Assembly: GCA_027487485.1 (NCBI GenBank)
Contig: JAIYDN010000010.1
Location: 62,001 to 126,000, forward strand
Reading direction: 5' to 3'
Source: Planctomycetaceae bacterium
GTDB lineage: Bacteria; Planctomycetota; Planctomycetia; Pirellulales; Pirellulaceae
DNA: 64,000 bases
Position 1 is the stretch's first letter. Each line of letters opens with the position of its first letter. Below, in pieces: positions 16,375 through 24,906 of this stretch. The notes beneath the pieces were generated by a model, which was given only the letters and a program-made list of their open reading frames with translations, did not search any database and had not been told where the DNA came from. Both the position numbers and the translations under genes were made by a program.

Positions 16375-19254
16375 ATGCACTCAGAATCACATTCCGAAAA
16401 CAACTCTTGTTTGAAAGAAAAGGCTCAAGAACATGGTAGCGCAGTGGAATATTCAAAGATGGAAAAAAGTGAATTGATTGCGCAGCTGCAAGAGCAGCTA
16501 ACCAAGGAAAAAGAACGCTACAGCGAACTCTACGACAGCGCTCCAGTGGGTTATTGCACTTTATCGAGCAATGACTGGATCATCCTGGAAGCGAATCGTA
16601 CGATCCTCACGTGTCTTGGCTTTGAATCAAGCGAGCTTCTTGAGACGCGTTTTTCTGAGTTAGTATTCCACGAAGACCAAGACAAGTTTTTTCAATTAAA
16701 CGATCATCGGCCCAACGAACTTCGCTTGCTGCGAAAAGATGGAACCGTGTTTTGGGCGGAACTGCGACTAGACAAGCTTGCAAAACTTGGAAACGAATCG
16801 ACCAATCGGCTCGTCTTGATGGATATTGATACCCGAAAGCAGGCAGAAACCTCCCTCCGTAACAAGACTCAGCTCTTGGACCGCACTGGTGAATTAGCAA
16901 AAATCGGTGGTTGGGAGATGAACTTGAATACGATGAAGAGCGTCTTCACGCGTGAGTTTTTTCGGATTGCGGAAATCGATTCTATGGTCGAGCCGGAGTT
17001 GGACGAAGGGCTCAATCTTTTGTACAGCCCGGAAGCCAGAGCAACACTCTTGGAAGCGTTTTACAACGCAGTCGAGAATGGCGTTTCGTACGACCTCGAG
17101 CTACCGATGGTGACAGCGAAAGGGCGATCGCTTTGGGTTCGAACTCAAGGGTTTCCCGACGATAGTATTGGCAAACCAGTTCGAATGTATGGAACGCTCC
17201 AAGACATCACAAGCCAAAAAAACGCTTCAACGGAATTGATGCAGACCAAGAACCACCTTGAGGCGCTCTTGAATGCAATTCCAGACTTGCTATTTGATGT
17301 GGATATCGATGGTAAAATTTTAGACTGCCGTGCGAGCCGTCAAGAATTGTTGGTCTCGCGACCGAGCATCCTCATAGGGAAGAATTTTCGAGACATCTTG
17401 CCTGCTAATGCAGCAGAAGCCTGTGCGGGGGCCATTGCACAAGCTGCCGAATCGGGTTGGTCATCAGGCAAAACGTATTCGCTTCAATTACCTACCGGTA
17501 AGCGTTGGTTCGAATTGTCGGTATCGACATTTTCAAGAAGCGAACATAAGGACTCCCGATTTATTGTACTTGCTCGCGATGTAACGGAAAGAACGGTAGC
17601 TGAAGAAGCGTTGCATGAAAGTGAATTACGTTGGCGGTTTGCCTTGGAAGGTAACCAAGAAGGAGTTTGGGATTGGGATATTCGCGAGAGCACCATCTAC
17701 TTCTCCAAGTTCTGGAAGCAGATGCTGGGCTATCAAGACCATGAGATTCCTCATCGGCTAGAAGAGTGGAGCACCCGAGTGCATCCAGACGACCTACCTC
17801 GAGTGATGCGGTGCGTTCACGCTCATTTTGAACAGAAGACAGAGCATTATAGCGATGAGCTTCGAATGCGATGTAAGGACGGAAGCTGGGTTTGGATCTT
17901 ATGCCGTGGGCTCGTGGTAAGTCGCGATGAACAAGGCGAACCGATCCGAATGATAGGAACCCACAAAGACATCACTGAAAGCAAACGCGTTGAGCAGCAA
18001 TTGATCCAAGCTCGTTCGGAAGCTGAATCAGCCAACCGAGCAAAAGGAGAATTCCTCGCCAACATGAGCCACGAGATTCGCACCCCCCTTACTTCGATCC
18101 TTGGATTTGCGGATCTTTTAAGCAATACCCAAATCACAAACCTTTCGAGCGAATCACGATCACAAGCAGTCGATTCCATCAAGAACGCAGGCCACCATCT
18201 TCTGAATGTGATCAATGACATCCTCGATTTTTCGAAGATCGAAGCGCAGAAGATGACCGTCGAACACGTCGAAACTCCGTTGACGGAAATCCTGAAAGAA
18301 GTTCATAGATTGCTGAAGCCGTTGGCAAATGACAAACGTATTTCGCTGCAGTTCCTCTTCAGCCTACCCTTCCCAGATCGCGTCTGGAGCGATCCAACAC
18401 GGTTGAGGCAAATACTAATGAATGTGGTTGGCAATGCGATCAAGTTTACGGAATCAGGTAGCGTGGTGGTGACGGCATATACCACAGAATCAAACGAAAA
18501 GTCTGGCGGAACTAATGAAAAATCAGAAATCCGAGTCGAGATTGCTGATACTGGTCCAGGGATAGCACCTGAACATATCGACCGTTTGTTTGTCCCATTC
18601 GAGCAAATCGACACGTCGCTCACTCGAACCAAGGGCGGCTCTGGACTTGGATTGGTTTTGAGCCGAACATTGGCTCGTATGCTAGGGGGTGAGCTCGAAC
18701 TGAGGAATTCCGAGCTTGGGAAAGGATCTTGCTTTCGATTCACGCTTCCTTACGATTCGCCTCCCCCAATTGCAACTTGTAGCTTAGCCGAGAATTCTTC
18801 GTTAGTTTCCACGGCAATTCCTTTTGTCAATTTTAGAACCGAACTAACTGGCAGAATCCTCCTCACGGAAGACGGAATTGAAATCCAGAATCTTATCGCG
18901 ATCGTGCTTCGAAATGCCGGTGCCGAAGTCGACATCGCCGAGAATGGTATCATGGCTTTGGAAATGATCGAAAAGAGACGCAGAAATGGAGTTCCTTACC
19001 AACTCTTGTTGACCGACATCCAAATGCCTTTGATGGATGGCTATTCATTAGTCAAAGCAATTCGCAGGCAAAAGTCCCCTCTTGCGATCATCGCATTGAC
19101 TGCACATACATCCGATGGCGACAAACAGGAATGCATCAACGTTGGCTGCGACGACTATGTTGCAAAGCCCATTGACTTTAACGAATTGATTGCAAAATGT
19201 TCGCACTGGCTGGGGCAAGCATCAAGAGGCTCGCATTCGCAAGCAGCACTCTAA
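16375..19254 (+). CDS. Multi-PAS hybrid histidine kinase
   Basis: A 959-aa hybrid sensor kinase without visible membrane segments, so probably a cytoplasmic sensor. After a short coiled coil (about 25-45) there are four PAS/PAC modules (roughly 45-155, 165-280, 285-405 and 415-535). The HisKA dimerisation domain has phosphoacceptor H566 in NMSHEIRTPL; the ATPase domain shows the N box (NVVGNAIKFT), ADTGPGIAPEH and GGSGLGLVLS. A receiver domain (about 825-945) ends the protein with D881 in LLTDIQMPLMDG and K in VAKPID. Such kinases pass phosphate His-Asp-His-Asp, which needs an HPt protein: one is encoded on the other strand, overlapping this gene's last 33 nt, and a response regulator follows at 19808. 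Confidence 0.96.
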   Translation: MHSESHSENNSCLKEKAQEHGSAVEYSKMEKSELIAQLQEQLTKEKERYSELYDSAPVGYCTLSSNDWIILEANRTILTCLGFESSELLETRFSELVFHEDQDKFFQLNDHRPNELRLLRKDGTVFWAELRLDKLAKLGNESTNRLVLMDIDTRKQAETSLRNKTQLLDRTGELAKIGGWEMNLNTMKSVFTREFFRIAEIDSMVEPELDEGLNLLYSPEARATLLEAFYNAVENGVSYDLELPMVTAKGRSLWVRTQGFPDDSIGKPVRMYGTLQDITSQKNASTELMQTKNHLEALLNAIPDLLFDVDIDGKILDCRASRQELLVSRPSILIGKNFRDILPANAAEACAGAIAQAAESGWSSGKTYSLQLPTGKRWFELSVSTFSRSEHKDSRFIVLARDVTERTVAEEALHESELRWRFALEGNQEGVWDWDIRESTIYFSKFWKQMLGYQDHEIPHRLEEWSTRVHPDDLPRVMRCVHAHFEQKTEHYSDELRMRCKDGSWVWILCRGLVVSRDEQGEPIRMIGTHKDITESKRVEQQLIQARSEAESANRAKGEFLANMSHEIRTPLTSILGFADLLSNTQITNLSSESRSQAVDSIKNAGHHLLNVINDILDFSKIEAQKMTVEHVETPLTEILKEVHRLLKPLANDKRISLQFLFSLPFPDRVWSDPTRLRQILMNVVGNAIKFTESGSVVVTAYTTESNEKSGGTNEKSEIRVEIADTGPGIAPEHIDRLFVPFEQIDTSLTRTKGGSGLGLVLSRTLARMLGGELELRNSELGKGSCFRFTLPYDSPPPIATCSLAENSSLVSTAIPFVNFRTELTGRILLTEDGIEIQNLIAIVLRNAGAEVDIAENGIMALEMIEKRRRNGVPYQLLLTDIQMPLMDGYSLVKAIRRQKSPLAIIALTAHTSDGDKQECINVGCDDYVAKPIDFNELIAKCSHWLGQASRGSHSQAAL

Positions 19255-19530
19255 GAAGTCACCCAAATCCGAGAGCAGGTTTTCCATCGGAACCCCCGAA
19301 TCGAGCTGATCGTCAAGTTTGGTTACCAAAGGGGTCAATTCGTGAAACCCGTAACTGCCGCATATTCCTTTCATTTGGTGGATGCTTTCGCGAAGACTCT
19401 TTGCATCCTTCGTTTCGATGCAAATGCGAATGAATTGCACGCGCGCTGGGACTGAATGAACAAACTTCGTAAGAACATCGGCGAATGCAGGGACGCCGGC
19501 AAGACTCGAACGAATTGGATCGTTTTGCAT
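19222..19530 (-). CDS. HPt (histidine phosphotransfer) protein
   Basis: A 102-aa single-domain HPt protein. The phosphoacceptor is H51 in ESIHQMKGICGSYGF, a good match to the HPt helix (HxxKGxxGxxG). Stand-alone HPt domains shuttle phosphoryl groups from the receiver of a hybrid kinase to a response regulator. The ATG at 19530 is preferred over a longer frame to 19581 because the extra residues are hydrophobic and unlike the family. It is on the opposite strand to the hybrid kinase and overlaps its 3' end by 33 nt, so both are likely partners but cannot share a transcript; antisense interference between the two is possible. Confidence 0.85.
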   Translation of the reverse strand: MQNDPIRSSLAGVPAFADVLTKFVHSVPARVQFIRICIETKDAKSLRESIHQMKGICGSYGFHELTPLVTKLDDQLDSGVPMENLLSDLGDFLECCLRMRAS

Positions 19531-19807
19531 GGGAAAGAAAATGAAGAACAAGCGAAAAAACGTTCCAAATTTGACCACCATCTACTAGTTTTTGAAAAAA
19601 CCATCTTAAGACTTTGTTAATCTGTGTAGTAGAGTTTGATGGACAACGGTGGAACCGAATGGGTTAATGTGTTGGGTGCAACTCGCGGCGACAAGCAGGT
19701 GAGTGTTCCCAGTAAGATTTTACCCGAGAGACAAGCCCTTGTTCGATCCAGCATGCTTCGAGCTCTGAAAGTGCGTTACCCCCGAAACCTACTTGATTGG
19801 ATAGCAC

Positions 19808-20494
19808 ATGCAAGAAGAAAAAACGACGGCTGTGTATCTTGTGGACGACGATGCATCGATGACGGACCTGATGGCCGCGTTCCTGAACTCAAGTGGAATT
19901 TCCACTCGGGCATTTTCAAATGGCCGTCTTTGCCTTGAAGAACTGAAGGATCCTTTCCCAATGTGCCTGGTAGTCGATTTCCAAATGCCGGAAATCTCGG
20001 GATTGGAAATGATTCGAGAGTTTCGTAAACGCCATTACTGGCTACCGTTTATCTTGGCCACGGGTCAAGGTACGGTCGCCATGGCAGTCGATGCAATGAA
20101 GTTAGGTGCGATAACTGTCATCGAAAAGCCCATCGATCCAGACACGTTTGTTGCTGCTGTTCGCAACGCAATTGCTGTTGAGCAATCGAGGAGAGCTGCA
20201 TTTGAAGATCTCGATCGATTCAAGAAAAGGTTTGACTTGCTTACTTCTCGGGAACGGCAAGTAGCCGACTTGGTCATTGACGGCAACGCCACCAAGCAAA
20301 TCGCAAAATCGCTTGGCATCAGCGTAAAGACTGTGGAAGTCCATCGGGGCCGAATTACAAAGAAATTGGGCGTGACTTCGGTTGCCCAATTGGTCAAGCT
20401 ATTCTTACATTCAAAACAATCTTTCGCGCCCCACATGTTCGATAACGCGACCAACGCAAGCGTCAAATCGGTTGCGTCTAAGCAGAGTCAATAG
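19808..20494 (+). CDS. FixJ/NarL-like response regulator
   Basis: A 228-aa two-domain regulator. The receiver (about 8-125) has the acidic pair D13-D14, phosphoacceptor D57 in VVDFQMPEISG, and the Lys of IEKPID. The segment ATGQGTVAMAV resembles FixJ-type receivers. The C-terminal LuxR-type helix-turn-helix (about 150-212) reads LTSREREV-like LTSRERQVADLVIDGNATK, then ISVKTVEVHRGRITKKLGV. It most likely receives phosphate from the hybrid kinase and HPt protein just upstream, and controls unknown promoters. The final ~20 residues are a Ser/Ala/Lys tail with no known role. Confidence 0.93.
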   Translation: MQEEKTTAVYLVDDDASMTDLMAAFLNSSGISTRAFSNGRLCLEELKDPFPMCLVVDFQMPEISGLEMIREFRKRHYWLPFILATGQGTVAMAVDAMKLGAITVIEKPIDPDTFVAAVRNAIAVEQSRRAAFEDLDRFKKRFDLLTSRERQVADLVIDGNATKQIAKSLGISVKTVEVHRGRITKKLGVTSVAQLVKLFLHSKQSFAPHMFDNATNASVKSVASKQSQ

Positions 20495-20619
20495 AACAGT
20501 CCTTTGCCTAGCCCTCAACCCACTGCTCTCACGACACACTGCCCTCGTTTTGCTGCCACGTTTACGTTAACGCTGTGCAATAACCCGCCCCCTTGCACAT
20601 GAATTTTGGAGTTGCTTTC

Positions 20620-22374
20620 ATGACGATCCCACTAAATCGGCGTTCATGGATGATTAAACTGTCCGCAATTGGTATCGGCGGTGCGACTTTCCAACGAGCC
20701 CTCGCCCATAAAGCGGTCGAGTCTGGGACGGTAACGTTAGCCATGATTCAGGACTCGCAGTGGATTGCAGATATTGAGCTGACCGAGGATGAAAAAGAAC
20801 GTTTACTCCAACAGTTACGAGCTCAGTCTGAACACGAACGTCAACTGAGAAAGGTAGAACTGGACACGGACGTCGGCCCATCGACTGCATTCGTCCCCTA
20901 CTTTTTTACGGAAAATCTACCGGAGGACAGACCTGAGTCGAAGGAAGCTCCCTCCGAAAATCAAAAACCATTGGCCGCATGGAGCATCCCTGCATCCGAC
21001 GCGAAAAGCCAAATCGACTGGAGCAACGTCGTCCAAGTCGCTCAATCCAGTATCGTCGACCAAGCGAATGCACTTCGGTCCGGCAAGATAACAAGCCTCC
21101 AGCTCGCCAAAATCTATTTGGAGAGAATGAAGCGATTTGATCCCGTCTTGAGATGTATCGTCACCTTGACGGAAGAGCATGCACTTCAGCAAGCGAAACG
21201 AGCGGATGACATGTTTGCTGCTGGCGAAGATCGAGGAATTCTTCAAGGCATACCTTGGGGTGCAAAAGATATCATTGCTGTTCCACCGTTTCCTACAACC
21301 TGGGGCGGCAAACCCTACCGTGAACAAGTCCGCCCCAACATGGCGACGGTCGCTCAGCGACTCAATCAAGCTGGAGCCGTTATGTTGGCCAAACTATCGG
21401 TAGGAACCTATGCCCTGGGGGATGTTTGGTACGACGCAACGACGAAGAATCCATGGAACGTCACTCAGGGAAGTTCAGGATCTTCGGCAGGTAGTGCCTC
21501 AGCGGTTGCTGCAGGCCTATGCACGTTTGCAATTGGTAGTGAAACACTGGGCAGCATTGTCTCACCAACGCGACGCTGCCGAGTGGTAGGTTTGCGTCCC
21601 AGTTTTGGACGTGTGAGTCGCTACGGATGCATGCCGCTTTCCTGGACCATGGACAAGATAGGTCCTATCGCAAGGTACGCAGTAGATTGCGGAATCGTTT
21701 TAAGTGCCATCCAAGGGCCCGACGGGAAAGACCCCACGGTTGTTGAAAGGCCTTTCAAACAAATCGAGCAATTGGACATGAAGAACCTTCGGATCGGTTT
21801 TGTCCCTAATCAGCTATCCCCCAGTGAACTGCTGGTGCTGGAACGTCTTAAAATGGAAGGTGCAAAAGCAGTATCATTGGAGTATCCCAACACCGTTCCG
21901 CAAGAGTCGCTACTTGCTTGTCTGGATGTTGAATCCGCATGCGTTTTTGATTCGCTCTTTCGTAAGGCGGCATCCGAAGAAGACTTTGGATTATGGGGAG
22001 ACTCGTTCAGAAAGTCACAGTTCGTTCGAGGCATCCATTACGTTCAAAGCCTTCGAGCCAGAACCTTGCTCATTCAAGAAACGGAACGTATCCTTCGCAC
22101 GGTGGACGTCGTACTTGGAGGTGATGACTTGCTTCGCACGAATCTTACCGGGCATCCAAGCATGATCATTCGATGTGGAACTCAAAATCTAGACGCTCGG
22201 GCTCCCTCCCAAACCGACGGAATCGAACCTTCAGAAAAACCGACTCGTTTCGGACCACGCACGGTCAAGCTCACCGCAAAGTATTTCGGGGACGCCATGT
22301 TGGTTGCCGTAGGAAACTCGATCGAATCCATGATGCCACCTGAACCGTTCTTGCCGCCCATGTTTTCTGAGTAA
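20620..22374 (+). CDS. Amidase-signature family hydrolase with Tat-type signal
   Basis: A protein of about 584 aa whose C-terminal ~460 residues form an amidase-signature enzyme (relatives include GatA and aryl/acyl amidases). The catalytic triad is visible: Lys216 in PWGAKDII, the cis-Ser in the QGSSGSSAGSASA loop and the nucleophile Ser in GSETLGSIVSP. The order of motifs, including FGRVSRYGCMPLSWTMDKIG, fits a bacterial amidase subfamily rather than true GatA. The ATG at 20620 puts a twin-arginine signal at the N terminus (NRRSWMIKLSAIGIGGATF), suggesting export in folded form. An extra ~110-residue acidic region precedes the catalytic domain. Substrate unknown; no gatB or gatC gene is nearby. 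Confidence 0.88.
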   Translation: MTIPLNRRSWMIKLSAIGIGGATFQRALAHKAVESGTVTLAMIQDSQWIADIELTEDEKERLLQQLRAQSEHERQLRKVELDTDVGPSTAFVPYFFTENLPEDRPESKEAPSENQKPLAAWSIPASDAKSQIDWSNVVQVAQSSIVDQANALRSGKITSLQLAKIYLERMKRFDPVLRCIVTLTEEHALQQAKRADDMFAAGEDRGILQGIPWGAKDIIAVPPFPTTWGGKPYREQVRPNMATVAQRLNQAGAVMLAKLSVGTYALGDVWYDATTKNPWNVTQGSSGSSAGSASAVAAGLCTFAIGSETLGSIVSPTRRCRVVGLRPSFGRVSRYGCMPLSWTMDKIGPIARYAVDCGIVLSAIQGPDGKDPTVVERPFKQIEQLDMKNLRIGFVPNQLSPSELLVLERLKMEGAKAVSLEYPNTVPQESLLACLDVESACVFDSLFRKAASEEDFGLWGDSFRKSQFVRGIHYVQSLRARTLLIQETERILRTVDVVLGGDDLLRTNLTGHPSMIIRCGTQNLDARAPSQTDGIEPSEKPTRFGPRTVKLTAKYFGDAMLVAVGNSIESMMPPEPFLPPMFSE

Positions 22375-22467
22375 TCCCTCCTCGATCAAGTCGGGCGGGA
22401 TTTCCATCTGCTTAGCTACTACCGTTTTGCGGTTGCGAGTACGCAAAATTCGGGAGACTTGTGGAAG

Positions 22468-23286
22468 TTACGAATCGGAAGCCGTACTCGAACTCTTAAC
22501 TTTGGAAACGAATCCTTTTAACCCTTGAGGCGTACGTGGTAACGGTTCGGATGCCGGCACTGGAGGTACTGAAATAGGCTGCGAATAAGATTTCGAATCT
22601 GTCGTTTCGCTCTTCTCAATAACATTCTCTTGAACAGACTCGACTCGATTCCCTTTTTCCGCATTCAAGCTAGCCCAACGGTTTGCTGAGGATGGAACAC
22701 GGGCAGACACCTTTTTCATTTTCTCAAAAGGGACTATCGGAGCACGTGAGGTTTCAATCTCTTCTTCCTCATTCGAAGCCCTTCGCGATTTTTCCATCTC
22801 GGGAACCGAAACACGGCGAAGCGACCCAACCTGCTGAAGAGGCTCGAAAATGGAAATGACCGGCGCGCTCTCTGCTTGAACCGTTTCGACGAGTTTCAAA
22901 GGTTCGGGAACAATAGCCGTCGGAGTGGGCTCAAGCTTGCTTTGCGGATCGGCTTTTACAATTGCAGTTTCAAGTCGAGGAGGACCTTTACCTTGGCTCG
23001 ACTTCTTGCTTTTTCTGACTTTGCTTTTTTTATTTGATGAACGCAGCCTGCCAGGTTCTGGGTTATCAGACTCAGGAGCCGCATGGGCGATTGATGGTTT
23101 TTTCTCCAACTTCTTCTCAGAGACTTGAAGCGGACCTGCTTGTCGACGTCGACTGAGAAAAGCGATCACCAACAGGATCGCGACGACACCACCCAGTAGC
23201 CACCAAGCACTACCATTGAGCAACCCGTTGTTCAACGTAGGGACGGATGGAGAAGGCGAAATCGATTCGGATTGTGCAAAAATCAT
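22468..23286 (-). CDS. Single-pass membrane protein with low-complexity tail
   Basis: A product of about 272 aa that I do not recognise. It has a short N terminus, one clear membrane segment (WWLLGGVVAILLVIAFL) followed by a basic cluster SRRRQ, and a long charged tail rich in Lys, Ser, Pro and Glu. That topology suggests an N-out anchor with a cytoplasmic disordered tail. ATG at 23286 is preferred over 23331. The small hypothetical gene at 23428 is upstream on the same strand. Codon choice and the single membrane segment support a real gene, but there is no functional clue. Confidence 0.6.
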   Translation of the reverse strand: MIFAQSESISPSPSVPTLNNGLLNGSAWWLLGGVVAILLVIAFLSRRRQAGPLQVSEKKLEKKPSIAHAAPESDNPEPGRLRSSNKKSKVRKSKKSSQGKGPPRLETAIVKADPQSKLEPTPTAIVPEPLKLVETVQAESAPVISIFEPLQQVGSLRRVSVPEMEKSRRASNEEEEIETSRAPIVPFEKMKKVSARVPSSANRWASLNAEKGNRVESVQENVIEKSETTDSKSYSQPISVPPVPASEPLPRTPQGLKGFVSKVKSSSTASDS

Positions 23287-23427
23287 CTGGAGTTCAAGCG
23301 AAAGCGTGGACGGACAGCCGGTAAAATTCAAACCGCTTTAGCAAGTTATAAGCGGTTTACTCGCTTCCTGGAACTGTGCTTTTCTGGACATCGCCTGTGC
23401 GATTTCAAAAGCAAACGACGATGCAAG

Positions 23428-23613
23428 TTAGCTGATAGCCGCTTCTGGCAATATTTCGAGCCGATCTTGTTCTAACTTTTCGTCCCCTTCCTGACGAACC
23501 GCTTCGCCAGCCTCAACCATCAATTCATGGAGATCAGCCAACAATTGCTGATCCAATTCACTGAAATAGGCATCCTCTCGAAGCTTACCGACGCGTGATG
23601 AAGTTTGTGACAT
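23428..23613 (-). CDS. Small acidic hypothetical protein
   Basis: A 61-aa acidic, helix-favouring protein (SELDQQLLADLHELMVEAGE region) not recognised by me. Support for it being real is a GGAG sequence about 10 nt before its ATG and its position directly upstream, same strand, of the membrane protein gene at 22468-23286. No motif is seen. Confidence 0.45.
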   Translation of the reverse strand: MSQTSSRVGKLREDAYFSELDQQLLADLHELMVEAGEAVRQEGDEKLEQDRLEILPEAAIS

Positions 23614-24027
23614 TTCAAAAGTTCTCCAAGGAAATGTTGGTTTAAGTTCTTAGTCTACCGGGATTGTGAGGCTGAACGACAAGCCAGACCACAGTGCAAC
23701 CTAGGATGACTTTGGCTGGCAAATTGGAAATATCACAGAAAAGTTCTCTTTACCCAGGAATTACCTTACGCGACTTTAACGGTGATGCAACGTATGACGG
23801 GCAAGGAAGAAAATCATCGCTCCGAAACCTGGGTTTGTTCGCCAAGAATACGCCGGCCTATTGGAATTCTCGACACATAACTTTGCTTGATTGCATCCAC
23901 CTCTAGCATGCCACCGTAAAGAACATTCAGTTTGCCAACCTTAGATTTGCGACCTACGTTCATTATGGGGCTTTCCATGAGAGGCTCTCGATGGCTTCGG
24001 AATAGTACTTAGCATTAAGAAATATCT
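23614..24027. other. Intergenic region between divergent genes
   Basis: This 414-nt stretch lies between the minus-strand small gene and the plus-strand TadE-like gene, so it should hold both promoters. I see no RNA gene, strong hairpin or repeat, and the open frame at 23694-23906 has no protein-like features. Confidence 0.4.
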
Positions 24028-24453
24028 ATGCGTCCTTCCACTCATTCACGTTTGCGTCGAAAAGGAGCAGCGACCGTTGAACTAGCGATTTGCTTGCCAA
24101 TTTTTTTGACGGTTGCCTTTGGAACCATCGACATTTGTTCCGTTCTGTTTTTGAAAGAATCGCTAACCATCGCGGCCTATGAAGGTGCCCGAGTCGGCAT
24201 GCATCAAGGAGGTACCAACGCCGCGACATCTGCGAGGGTATTTTCCATCCTGCAGGAACGAGGCATCAATTTCAATCGGAGTAGTGCAGTTACGATTTCC
24301 TCACCAGGATTCGATACGGCGGATGAGTTATCGCACGTTACCGTAAAGGTTCAAGTCGCAGCTAATGAAAACACAGTATCCTTGTCGAGGTTGTTCTTTG
24401 GCAAACAAATTGAGGCTGAAGTAGTTTGTGTGAAGCAGTTTAAAAATGAGTAA
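24028..24453 (+). CDS. TadE-like pseudopilin
   Basis: A 141-aa protein with the TadE/TadF layout: a basic leader (RLRRKG), then AATVELAICLPIFLTVAFGTI, where the Glu at position +5 of the mature hydrophobic helix is the hallmark of TadE-like prepilins cleaved by a TadV-type peptidase. The rest is an exported beta-rich domain. TadE-like proteins take part in Flp pilus assembly or secretion. It overlaps the next TadE-like gene by 8 nt, showing translational coupling. No TadA ATPase, TadB/C, RcpA secretin or prepilin peptidase gene is in this window. Confidence 0.88.
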   Translation: MRPSTHSRLRRKGAATVELAICLPIFLTVAFGTIDICSVLFLKESLTIAAYEGARVGMHQGGTNAATSARVFSILQERGINFNRSSAVTISSPGFDTADELSHVTVKVQVAANENTVSLSRLFFGKQIEAEVVCVKQFKNE

Positions 24454-24871
24454 ACTTCGAAAGGTACAATATCGAACTGGGGCAGTAACTGTAGAGTTTG
24501 CCATTGTTGCCAATGTCATGTTTGTCATGATCTTTGGATGCATTGAGCTGACCCGAATGAGTCTGATGAGAAACCTCGCTCAAGATGCAGCGTACTTTGC
24601 GGCCCGAGCGGCGGTGATCCCCGGCGCAACGAATTCGGATGCGACCAACGAAGCGAATCGGATTCTCGGGACATTAGGCACGAAAGGGGTATCTGTTGTG
24701 ATCAACAATGGGCAAGCGGTGTCCCAGGATACCGAGGAACTGCAAGTGGAAGTGATCATCGACCTTAACCAAAACATGATTATGTCTCCATTTCTACCGA
24801 CAGCCAGGGAAATTCGAACGAAGGCAACCATGAAAACGGAACGTTACAACGAAGTCTATCACGGCGGCTAA
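24446..24871 (+). CDS. TadE/TadF-like pseudopilin
   Basis: A second 141-aa TadE-family protein: basic leader KLRKVQYRTG, then AVTVEFAIVANVMFVMIFGCI with the conserved Glu. The C-terminal part includes the AAYFAARAAVIPGA stretch typical of TadE-like proteins. It starts inside the upstream gene (8-nt overlap) and is followed after 35 nt by the TadG-like vWA gene, so the three form one operon of minor pseudopilin-like proteins. Confidence 0.88.
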   Translation: MSKLRKVQYRTGAVTVEFAIVANVMFVMIFGCIELTRMSLMRNLAQDAAYFAARAAVIPGATNSDATNEANRILGTLGTKGVSVVINNGQAVSQDTEELQVEVIIDLNQNMIMSPFLPTAREIRTKATMKTERYNEVYHGG

Positions 24872-24906
24872 CCCGACTGACTTTCTCCCAATAGGTATTA
24901 GGCAAC

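Noticed and set aside
21400-21650. Amidase nucleophile loop GSETLGS read as a damaged active site
   Set aside because: Lys, cis-Ser and nucleophilic Ser are all present, and I know this Leu variant from a bacterial amidase subgroup.
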